NCBI GenBank assembly: GCA_031280335.1
Contig: JAITGZ010000214.1
Span: 1 to 8,795 of the forward strand
DNA: 8,795 bases
Reading direction: 5' to 3'
Source of the DNA: Deltaproteobacteria bacterium
Lineage (GTDB): Bacteria; Desulfobacterota; Desulfovibrionia; Desulfovibrionales; Desulfovibrionaceae
Part shown: positions 1-5,023 of the stretch, piece after piece
Numbering within the stretch: the first letter of the stretch is position 1
Layout of the letters: the number at the start of each line of letters is the position of its first letter
Program-made: the position numbers and the translations under genes
The notes under the pieces: model-generated
The model's input: the letters and a program-made list of their open reading frames with translations, nothing else
Told to the model about the DNA's origin: nothing
Database searches by the model: none

Positions 1-77
1 TGGACTTTAGTCCGGTCTACTCGTGGGTCTGGCAATTCCCGAAAAATCATGAGCGCTATTTTTTGAGGTGTTTTCAT
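1..77 (-). CDS. Transposase N-terminus, probably ISAs1 family (partial, runs off the left edge)
   Basis: Read on the - strand from the ATG at 77-75, this frame stays open to the window edge for 25 codons and gives MKTPQKIALMIFRELPDPRV, then DRTKV. The pattern FxxLPDPRxxRxKV(H) is what I know from the start of ISAs1 / H-repeat transposases (the domain preceding their DDE catalytic domain), where it is followed by HPLxxIL. The last partial codon, CA-, is compatible with the expected His. An in-frame TAA four codons upstream of the ATG limits the start. AGGAGG lies at 84-79 but only one base from this ATG, so the second ATG (50-48) is a possible alternative start. The catalytic domain is outside the window, so whether the element is intact cannot be judged. 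The call rests on a short motif. Confidence 0.68.
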   Translation of the reverse strand, partial: MKTPQKIALMIFRELPDPRVDRTKV

Positions 78-117
78 GCCTCCTGTTTATAGACTTTTTT
101 TAGATGCGTCAGCCCTG
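1..117 (-). mobile_element. Terminal part of an insertion sequence, tnp-proximal end
   Basis: The transposase fragment implies that an IS end lies just upstream of it. On the - strand, 117-101 reads CAGGGCTGACGCATCTA. ISAs1-family ends, as I remember them, begin with CAG and have imperfect terminal repeats of roughly 15-25 bp, so 117/118 is a plausible boundary. The G/C-rich hairpin repeats start right after it (from about 124). The matching inverted repeat and the target duplication lie outside the window, so this boundary is inferred. Confidence 0.45.
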
Positions 118-125
118 CCTCATCC

Positions 126-144
126 GGGGGGAATCATTCCCCCC
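126..144. repeat. Near-perfect palindrome, copy 1
   Basis: GGGGGGAATCATTCCCCCC can fold into 8 base pairs (GGGGGGAA with TTCCCCCC) around a TCA loop. The same 19 bases in the same orientation occur at 4797-4815. With G6 and C6 arms, the exact identity is more than chance would give for two intergenic gaps. Confidence 0.8.
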
Positions 145-160
145 GTACCCCCTCGACAAG

Positions 161-193
161 GGGGTTAAAGCCGCAGCAGGCGGCTTTAACCCC
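161..193 (-). terminator. Perfect 14-bp stem-loop, candidate terminator for the tetR-hydratase unit
   Basis: The arms GGGGTTAAAGCCGC (161-174) and GCGGCTTTAACCCC (180-193) are exact reverse complements around a 5-nt loop. The hairpin begins about 41 nt after the hydratase stop codon, where a terminator would be expected. On the - strand it is followed by CTTGTC rather than a run of U, so it is not a textbook intrinsic terminator. It could equally be a dispersed palindromic repeat or an mRNA-stabilising 3' structure. The hairpin itself is certain; its role is inferred. Confidence 0.5.
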
Positions 194-234
194 AACTTGA
201 ACGGGTTCAGGAGGGTGGGGTTCCCTCCCCAAGT

Positions 235-2556
235 TTATTGTCCTCCCCCGGCACCGGAGGCGTAATAATTCATCAGGCAGCCGGCCAGGAGTATTTCTTT
301 TTCTTCTTCGGTCAGGGGATCCAGGCGCAGGCGCAGGGGCAGGCTTTGCCCTGCGCGCAGCAGGTAGGCGGGCAGTTCCGCCAGTCCCAGGCGCACGGCT
401 TGGCGCGTGTTGGGTATATAGAGGCGGTCTCCGGGGGCCGGTTTGTGCGCGGCCCAGTCTTCCAGGCGCAGGGGGAGCAAGCCCCAGTTGATCAGGTTGC
501 TGCGGTAGCGCTTGGTGGCGTACTCCTGGGCCAGGTTGGCCCAGCCGCCCAGAATTTTCTGACAGGAGGCGGCCTGTTCGCGGGCCGATCCGTCGCCGGG
601 GCGCAGGGCGAAGATGAGGCTGCCCAGGCCGAGGGAGCGCAAGGGGGCGGCGGCGTCTTGTTCCGGTTCAGCCGGGAGCAGGCCGTTTTGGCGCAGGGGT
701 TCTGTTTCCGCCCACAGGGCGTCGGGCGGGGCTGCGCCGGGGGCGAGGTTTTGCCTGGTTTCTTCCAGATGCTGGATGGCTTTGGCCCGGCCCAGGTAGG
801 CCGGGTCTTTGCGAAAGAGGGTGAATTCGGCCAGACGCCGGGGGTTGGAGCGGTATGAAGAGGTTTCGCCCGAAGGGATAAGCTCGTCTGTGGTAGTTAC
901 CGGGTCATAAATGGCCGAGGCCACGGTGAGGAGCAGGTTTTCCGGCAGGGGGGAGAGGGGCGGCCAGTCGGCTATGTTGGGTCCGAGGACGAGTTGCGTC
1001 CCGGCATCGCCTCCGGGTTTGCCCTGCCAGCCGCGGTAAACCATGCGCGCATAGACGCCCTGGTCAAAGGTGTAATGTTCTTCCAGGCCGCCGTCTTCCG
1101 CCGGAAAGTCGATTTGGTCGGCGGCGGTGAGCGCGCCGCCGTTCATGACCGTGGCCGCGATGGAGCGGGCGTCCATCAGGGCGGCGAAGGCCATTTGCCC
1201 GCCGGCGGGCAGCGACCCTTCCCGGTTGGGGAAATTGCGCGTGGCGTGGCGGATGGAAAAGCCGTTATGCCCCGGCACGTCTCCCGCCCCAAAGCAGGGG
1301 CCGCAAAAGGCGGTACGCAGGATGGCCCCGCTGCCGGTCAGGGCTGCGGCGTGGCCGTCTTGGAGCAGGGCCAGGAGTATAGGCTGGCTGGCCGGGTAAA
1401 CGGAAAGGGCGTAGCCGGGCCGTCCTGCGGCGCGCCCGGCCAGCAGGCGGGCGGTTTGGCGGATATTTTCGTAGCTGCCGCCGGAGCAGCCCGCGATCAC
1501 GGCCTGATCCGTCATGAAGCGGCCGCGGCGGAATTTGCCGCGCAGATCCGGGGCCGTGCCGGGGGCGGCGTAGCGCAGGCTTTCTTGTTCCACTTGGGCC
1601 AGGATGTCTTCGGCATTGGCCAAAAATTCGTCTATGCCGTGGGCGTTGCTGGGGTGAAAGGGCAGGGCGATCATGGGGCGGATGCGTTCCAGGTCAACTT
1701 CCACCAAAAGGTCGTAAAAGGCTCCTTCCTCCGGGGCCAGTTCGCGGTAATCCGTTTCACGCCCGTGCAGGGCCAGGTATTTTCGCACCCGCGCGTCCGT
1801 CTGCCAGACGGAGGAAAGGCAGGCGGTCTCTGTGGTCATCACGTCTATGCCCATGCGGTATTCGGTGGAGAGATGGGCGAGGCCGGGACCGAAAAATTCC
1901 ATAACCCTGTTTTTGACCAGGTCTTCTTTGAACAGGGCGCGGATCAGGGCCAGGGCCACATCCTGCGGCCCGACTCCAGGCTTGGGACGGCCTTTCAGGT
2001 AAATGCCCGCTGTTTCCGGCCGGTTCAGTTCATAAGGACGTTCCAAAAGTTGTTTGACCAGTTCCGGCCCGCCTTCGCCCACGCCCATGCAGCCCAGGGC
2101 ACCGTAGCGGGTGTGGCTGTCCGAGCCTAAAATCATCCGGCCGCAGGCGGCCATGGTTTCGCGTGCGTACTGATGCAGCACGGCCAGGTGCGCGGGCACG
2201 TAGTCGCCGCCGTAACGCCGGGCGGCGGAAAGGCCGAAGGCGTGATCGTCCTCGTTGATCGTCCCGCCCACGGCGCAGAGACTGTTGTGGCAGTTGGTCA
2301 GCACGTAGGGCAGGGTAAAATGCTTCATGCCGCCGGCCCTGGCCGTCTGCACGATGCCCACATAGGTGATGTCGTGGGAGATCAGGGCGTCAAAGCGCAG
2401 ACGGAGCTTGTCCTCCTGACCGGAGTGATTGTGTTCTTTAAGTATTTTCCAGGCGATGGTTTTGCGAAAGCCCTCCTGGTCCGGCGGCGCGTCCGGGGGC
2501 ATGGGTTCGGGCAGTCCGCCGCGCAGGCGGCCCCCGTTTTTATGAATGGCGATCAT
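235..2556 (-). CDS. Aconitase-superfamily hydratase (YbhJ-like), substrate unknown
   Basis: This 773-residue protein has the aconitase fold signature, with an Fe-S dehydratase role expected in the cytoplasm. The three cysteines that ligate the [4Fe-4S] cluster are recognisable: C357 in AGCSGGS (replacing the usual GSCTNS) and C418 and C421 in CGPCFGAG. DSHT at 146-149 matches the conserved active-site DSHT, and R440 and R445 in TRNFPNREGS match the substrate-binding arginines of RNFxxR. GDGSAREQAAS (654-664) resembles the GSSREHAA loop of the C-terminal swivel domain, and RSNLINWGLLPL (685-696) is typical of that domain. The diverged motif around C357 argues against ordinary citrate-cycle aconitase or LeuC and fits the poorly characterised YbhJ-type branch. 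A 2-methylisocitrate or other hydroxyacid substrate cannot be excluded. The start overlaps the tetR stop (ATGA), with GGAAGGAG 13 nt upstream, so translation is probably coupled. Family is secure; reaction is not. Confidence 0.88.
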   Translation of the reverse strand: MIAIHKNGGRLRGGLPEPMPPDAPPDQEGFRKTIAWKILKEHNHSGQEDKLRLRFDALISHDITYVGIVQTARAGGMKHFTLPYVLTNCHNSLCAVGGTINEDDHAFGLSAARRYGGDYVPAHLAVLHQYARETMAACGRMILGSDSHTRYGALGCMGVGEGGPELVKQLLERPYELNRPETAGIYLKGRPKPGVGPQDVALALIRALFKEDLVKNRVMEFFGPGLAHLSTEYRMGIDVMTTETACLSSVWQTDARVRKYLALHGRETDYRELAPEEGAFYDLLVEVDLERIRPMIALPFHPSNAHGIDEFLANAEDILAQVEQESLRYAAPGTAPDLRGKFRRGRFMTDQAVIAGCSGGSYENIRQTARLLAGRAAGRPGYALSVYPASQPILLALLQDGHAAALTGSGAILRTAFCGPCFGAGDVPGHNGFSIRHATRNFPNREGSLPAGGQMAFAALMDARSIAATVMNGGALTAADQIDFPAEDGGLEEHYTFDQGVYARMVYRGWQGKPGGDAGTQLVLGPNIADWPPLSPLPENLLLTVASAIYDPVTTTDELIPSGETSSYRSNPRRLAEFTLFRKDPAYLGRAKAIQHLEETRQNLAPGAAPPDALWAETEPLRQNGLLPAEPEQDAAAPLRSLGLGSLIFALRPGDGSAREQAASCQKILGGWANLAQEYATKRYRSNLINWGLLPLRLEDWAAHKPAPGDRLYIPNTRQAVRLGLAELPAYLLRAGQSLPLRLRLDPLTEEEKEILLAGCLMNYYASGAGGGQ

Positions 2557-2577
2557 GATTGAGTCAGCTCTCCTTCC
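2553..2577 (-). promoter_or_regulatory. ATGA stop-start overlap and ribosome binding site of the hydratase gene
   Basis: The TetR-gene stop TGA (2555-2553) shares bases with the hydratase ATG (2556-2554). A strong GGAAGGAG lies at 2577-2570 inside the last codons of tetR, 13 nt before the ATG. The spacing is somewhat long, but no other in-frame start upstream would avoid a larger overlap. The arrangement indicates one mRNA and probable translational coupling. Confidence 0.75.
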
Positions 2578-3269
2578 GATATATTGCCTATGTCGCGCAG
2601 CATTTCCGGGGCCAGGTCGCGCATGACCATTTCCAGCAGTCTTTGCAGCAGTATTTCGTAGTGTTCCTCCTGCCAGCCGGACATGATCACCAGCATATGA
2701 TAGATGTGCGCATCGGTAAATACCCAGAAAATATCCGTCAGGATTTTTTCCTGACGAGGCGTAAGCTCAAGGGCGCGGGCGGCCAGCCCTTCACGCACGC
2801 CGCGCATAATCAGCTCCCGCTGCCGCGAGTGCAGTTCATGACCCAGTTTGGCCAGTTCCGGGTAAAGGGCTTCAATTCCGCCCAGACTGTTGACCGCCAG
2901 GTAGTGTTCCTTCTGCCTGGCGCTGGTGAACAGGGTGGCGGCCCGGGCCATTTCGGTGATGGAAGTCTTGCGGATGATGGAGGAAAAATCCGTATTCCGG
3001 TCAATGTCCGCTATGGAGAGCTGCATCAGATGGGTAAGGATGCCCTGTTTGGAGCCGAAAACAGCGTAAACCGTCTGCGTGGCCACCCCGGCCAGACCGG
3101 CTATATCCGCAATGGTCGCTTTTTCGTAGCCTTCAGCTTTGATCAGTTTTTCCGCGGCTTCGGCTATGCGCCTGCGTGTTTCTTCCGCCCGCAGGCGGCG
3201 CGCCGTGGAGTTGTAACCCCTGGTCTGACGGTTTTTTTCGTTTTTTTCGGAATTTTTTTCTGGGCGCAT
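2553..3269 (-). CDS. TetR/AcrR-family transcriptional repressor, probable regulator of the divergent efflux operon
   Basis: From the ATG at 3269-3267 this is 238 residues. After a charged N-terminal arm (PEKNSEKNEKNRQ), residues 27-80 form the TetR DNA-binding domain. A first helix with ETRRRIAEAAEKLIKAEGYEKA is followed by the helix-turn-helix TIADIAGLAGVATQTVYAVF (52-71) and the typical FGSKQGIL. The rest, with no strong family motif, is the ligand-binding and dimerisation domain. The frame stays open upstream to a TTG at 3341, but that start would put the palindromic operator inside the gene. The ATG at 3269 has AGAGG 8 nt upstream and keeps the operator free, so I chose it. Local repressors in this position (AcrR, TtgR, MexR-like arrangements) usually control the divergent pump and themselves, and ligand binding releases DNA. 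The pump role is inferred from position; the inducer is unknown. Confidence 0.92.
   Translation of the reverse strand: MRPEKNSEKNEKNRQTRGYNSTARRLRAEETRRRIAEAAEKLIKAEGYEKATIADIAGLAGVATQTVYAVFGSKQGILTHLMQLSIADIDRNTDFSSIIRKTSITEMARAATLFTSARQKEHYLAVNSLGGIEALYPELAKLGHELHSRQRELIMRGVREGLAARALELTPRQEKILTDIFWVFTDAHIYHMLVIMSGWQEEHYEILLQRLLEMVMRDLAPEMLRDIGNISEGELTQS
3232..3259 (-). repeat. Three A7 tracts at the 5' end of tetR
   Basis: On the + strand, T7 runs occupy 3232-3238, 3241-3247 and 3253-3259. On the coding strand they form three near-copies of GAA AAA AAY, encoding repeated Glu-Lys-Asn at residues 4-13. The tract centres are 9 and 12 bases apart, roughly one helical turn, so they could bend DNA just upstream of the + strand -35. 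Each is also a homopolymer prone to slippage, and in the reading frame each has the A AAA AAC/T heptamer form. Confidence 0.75.
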
Positions 3270-3295
3270 TGACAAAGCCTCTGATGATGTATAGT
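3269..3295 (+). promoter_or_regulatory. Candidate promoter of the efflux operon
   Basis: A perfect sigma-70 -35 hexamer TTGACA (3269-3274) is followed after 15 nt by TATAGT (3290-3295), five of six matches to the -10 consensus. The 15-nt spacer is shorter than the preferred 17, which lowers confidence. Initiation would fall near 3302, right at the palindrome, so a bound repressor would block it. On the opposite strand TATACA (3293-3288) could serve as a -10 for tetR, but it would start the transcript inside the tetR ribosome site, so the tetR promoter is not resolved. Confidence 0.45.
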
Positions 3296-3303
3296 TTGAA
3301 TCA

Positions 3304-3319
3304 TTAGAGTTTACTCTAA
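3304..3319. promoter_or_regulatory. 16-bp palindrome, probable TetR-family operator
   Basis: TTAGAGT (3304-3310) and ACTCTAA (3313-3319) are exact reverse complements separated by TT. This is the size and symmetry of a TetR-family dimer site. It lies in the 129-nt space between the tetR start and the adaptor start, just downstream of the candidate + strand promoter and in the region where a tetR -35/spacer would sit. One bound dimer could therefore repress both directions. The palindrome is observed; the binding protein is inferred from position. Confidence 0.7.
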
Positions 3320-3398
3320 CAAAAAATCGGAAAGACGGCAACTAACTTTATACCGGGCTGCGGGCTTGGTTTGCTGTATGGAGCAGGCGGGAAAATTT

Positions 3399-4718
3399 AT
3401 GTCTAAAAGCTGGATTGGCGCGGGCTGCGTGAGCGCGCTCAGGGTTTTGTGGCTGTTGGCATCGGTGGGGCTTTTGTTCGGCTGCGGCGGCGATGACCCC
3501 GCCCGGCAGGGGCCGCCCATGCAGATGCCCAAGGTGGGCGTGGTGGAGATGAAGCCCAGGGATGTGCTGACCACAGTGGATCTGACCGGGCGGGTGGCCC
3601 CGCACGCCACGGCCGAGGTGCGGCCGCAGGTGAACGGGATCATCCTCAAGCGCATGTTTGAGGAAGGTTCCAACGTCAAGTCCGGGCAGCAGCTTTACCA
3701 GATTAACCCCTCCGTCTATCAGGCGCAGTATGAAAACGCCGTGGCCAGCAGAAAAAAGGCGGAAACCGCCCTGAACAACGCCCGGCGTATTATGGACCGC
3801 TATGCGGAAATTATCAAGGTCAATGGGGTGAGCAGGCAGGAGTACGATAACGCCCAGTCGCAGCACCGTGCGGCCGAGGCGGATCTGGCCTCCGCCGATG
3901 CGGCGTTGAAAAGCGCCCGGATCAACCTGGACTATACCAAGGTGCTTTCTCCGGTTTCCGGCCGGGTGGGTATCTCCAACTTCACCGAGGGCGCTCTGGT
4001 TACGGCCGGTCAGCCCACGCCCCTGGTGGCCGTGCAGCAGATGGACCCCATGTATATTGACATAACCCAGTCCAGCGCCGATTTTTTGCGCCTGCAGCGC
4101 AATTTGCAGAGCGGGGCCCTGGCCGAGGCGGAGGAGAACGCCGTGGGGGTCAAGCTGGTGTTGGAAGACGGCCTGCCCTATGAACACGAAGCCAGGATGA
4201 TGCTCTATGACGCCACGGTGAGCAAAAGCACCGGGGCCATCACCATGCGCGCCACTGTGCGCAACCCCAGCAACCTGCTGCTGCCGGGCATGTTTGTGCG
4301 GGCCGTGGTGGCCGAGGGGATAACCCGCGGCGCTCTGCTTGTGCCCTTGGGCGCGGTGCAGCGCACCCCCAGGGGGGAGGCGGCGGTATTGATAGTCAAT
4401 GCCCAGAACCAGGTGGAGCAGCGCATCATTCAAAGCTCGCGCATCTATAATAATGCCGCCTGGATTGTCCTGCCGGGCAAAAACGGTCCGGTGGGACTGG
4501 AGGCGGGTGATAAGATCATTCTGGAAGGGGTAAACCGGGTGCGTCCGGGCGTACCGGCGGAAACTTACCCCGTGCCCATGCCCGGTCTGCCTGAAGAAGC
4601 CGGGTCAACGGAGGCCGCAGCCCAGACTGCGCCGCCCGCCGGAGCAGGCGTCCAGAACAGCGCGCCGGGGGCGGAGGGCGGCGCAAAACCTGGAACCGCA
4701 GGCGAAACGCCCCAATGA
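3399..4718 (+). CDS. RND efflux periplasmic adaptor (membrane fusion protein), AcrA/MexA-like lipoprotein
   Basis: This adaptor should link the inner-membrane pump to the outer-membrane channel. From the ATG at 3399 it is 439 residues. The N-terminus MSKSWIGAGC carries a lysine, then a hydrophobic stretch (about 13-28) and lipobox LFGC at 26-29, so C29 should be lipidated. The first lipoyl half is at about 62-103 (GRVAPHATAEVRPQVNG, then EEGSNVKSGQQLYQINP). A coiled-coil hairpin follows (about 106-178), then the second lipoyl half with LSPVSGRVGISNFTEGALV (183-201). A beta-barrel (about 212-303, including LLLPGMFVRA) and a membrane-proximal domain (about 305-385) come next. In-frame starts also exist at 3366 (TTG) and 3378 (ATG); 3399 has AGGCGG 8 nt upstream and gives the usual short lipoprotein n-region. 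The last 50 or so residues are an Ala/Pro/Gly-rich, probably disordered tail. First gene of the pump operon; its tail end is followed by a 305-nt gap. Confidence 0.94.
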   Translation: MSKSWIGAGCVSALRVLWLLASVGLLFGCGGDDPARQGPPMQMPKVGVVEMKPRDVLTTVDLTGRVAPHATAEVRPQVNGIILKRMFEEGSNVKSGQQLYQINPSVYQAQYENAVASRKKAETALNNARRIMDRYAEIIKVNGVSRQEYDNAQSQHRAAEADLASADAALKSARINLDYTKVLSPVSGRVGISNFTEGALVTAGQPTPLVAVQQMDPMYIDITQSSADFLRLQRNLQSGALAEAEENAVGVKLVLEDGLPYEHEARMMLYDATVSKSTGAITMRATVRNPSNLLLPGMFVRAVVAEGITRGALLVPLGAVQRTPRGEAAVLIVNAQNQVEQRIIQSSRIYNNAAWIVLPGKNGPVGLEAGDKIILEGVNRVRPGVPAETYPVPMPGLPEEAGSTEAAAQTAPPAGAGVQNSAPGAEGGAKPGTAGETPQ

Positions 4719-4727
4719 GCAAAGATT

Positions 4728-4749
4728 TTTAAACCCTTGCCGGTTTAAA
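4728..4749. other. Stem-loop just after the adaptor stop codon
   Basis: TTTAAACC (4728-4735) pairs perfectly with GGTTTAAA (4742-4749) around CTTGCC. It starts 9 nt after the adaptor stop. It is A/T-rich in its lower half and is not followed by a T run on the + strand, so it would be a weak terminator at best. A 3'-end stabilising or processing role is possible. Confidence 0.5.
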
Positions 4750-4796
4750 CGCCTCTTCGCGCCGCATAGCGGATGAAAGACCTGTGGAGGGGGTTT

Positions 4797-4815
4797 GGGG
4801 GGAATCATTCCCCCC
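4797..4815. repeat. Near-perfect palindrome, copy 2
   Basis: GGGGGGAATCATTCCCCCC is identical, in the same orientation, to 126-144. It is preceded by GGGGGTTT, and the G runs on this strand (4789-4802 and onward) could also form a four-stranded structure that competes with the hairpin. Confidence 0.8.
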
Positions 4816-4818
4816 CAG

Positions 4819-4890
4819 TGGGGTCTGGGGCGATAGCCCCGGTTGGTATCCCCCAATGGGGCCTGGGGCGATAGCCCCGGTTAGGCATCC
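4819..4890 (+). repeat. Tandem duplication, period 38 nt, two copies
   Basis: Unit 1 (4819-4851) and unit 2 (4857-4890) match at all but a few positions and share GGGGCGATAGCCCC followed by GGTT. Each unit forms its own small hairpin: GGGGC with GCCCC around GATA, at 4827-4840 and 4865-4878. The differences (T/C after the first G4, and a one-base indel near the end) show the duplication is not brand new. Confidence 0.8.
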
Positions 4891-4919
4891 AGCCGGTGGC
4901 TCTGCCCCCGGCACCCCCG

Positions 4920-4941
4920 CCAAAGGGGTTCACCCCTTTGG
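4920..4941. other. 9-bp perfect stem-loop
   Basis: CCAAAGGGG (4920-4928) pairs exactly with CCCCTTTGG (4933-4941) around a TTCA tetraloop. It is strong and GC-rich, lies about 80 nt before the pump start, and has no T run after it on the + strand. A terminator, attenuator or plain repeat are all possible. Confidence 0.55.
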
Positions 4942-5023
4942 AAACCCGTTCAAGGTGGGGGATGGAGCATTGCACGAGTTAACCGCTCTAAAAATAAAAC
5001 GCTTTTAAAGGCGCGGAAGTATT

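Larger units (their letters stand above)
118..234. repeat. Intergenic block of G/C-rich inverted repeats downstream of the hydratase gene
   Basis: This gap between the proposed IS end and the hydratase stop codon holds no credible gene. It contains a 19-nt near-palindrome at 126-144, a potential CCCCCT/AGGGGG hairpin (148-153 with 159-164) that competes with a 14-bp hairpin at 161-193, a TGAAC/GTTCA quasi-palindrome at 198-209, and a GGAGGG/CCCTCC hairpin at 210-228. Two motifs recur in the gap between the adaptor and pump genes: the 19-mer, and a 12-mer at 196-207 that appears there in inverted orientation at 4943-4954. This suggests a dispersed repeat family. Confidence 0.7.
4719..5023. other. 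305-nt hairpin-rich gap between adaptor and pump genes
   Basis: Adaptor and pump genes of RND operons normally lie a few to a few tens of bases apart, so this gap is long. It contains, in order, a TTTAAACC/GGTTTAAA hairpin, a 19-nt palindrome shared with 126-144, two 38-nt-period units each with a GGGGC/GCCCC hairpin, a 9-bp CAAAGGGG-type hairpin, a 12-mer shared in inverted form with 196-207, and an A/T-rich stretch (about 4986-5010) before the pump's ribosome site. A 74-codon open frame across it is made of the repeats and is not considered a gene. No convincing promoter for the pump gene was found; only a weak -35-like TTGCAC at 4970 is present. Confidence 0.7.

Noticed and set aside
2..13. 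GGACT-TT-AGTCC small palindrome at the left edge
   Set aside because: Only a 5-bp stem inside the transposase reading frame; likely coincidental.
994..2130. Long + strand frame (378 codons) opposite the hydratase
   Set aside because: It is antisense to a gene with clear aconitase motifs, is rich in Gly/Ala/Gln as expected for a shadow in GC-rich DNA, and matches nothing I recognise.
3270..3341. N-terminal extension of tetR to a TTG at 3341
   Set aside because: It would bury the operator palindrome in coding sequence and lacks a better ribosome site than the ATG at 3269.
3348..4433. 361-codon - strand frame opposite the adaptor gene
   Set aside because: His/Gly-rich shadow of a confidently identified gene; no domain, no ribosome site argument.
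4797..4890. CRISPR-like array
   Set aside because: Only two units, with no conserved repeat/unique spacer alternation and no cas genes; it is a tandem duplication of hairpins.
4784..5008. 74-codon open frame in the gap between adaptor and pump genes (GVWGES..., GVWGDSPG...)
   Set aside because: It is simply the translation of the G/C-rich repeats, has no ribosome site or known domain, and is better explained as repeat-derived.
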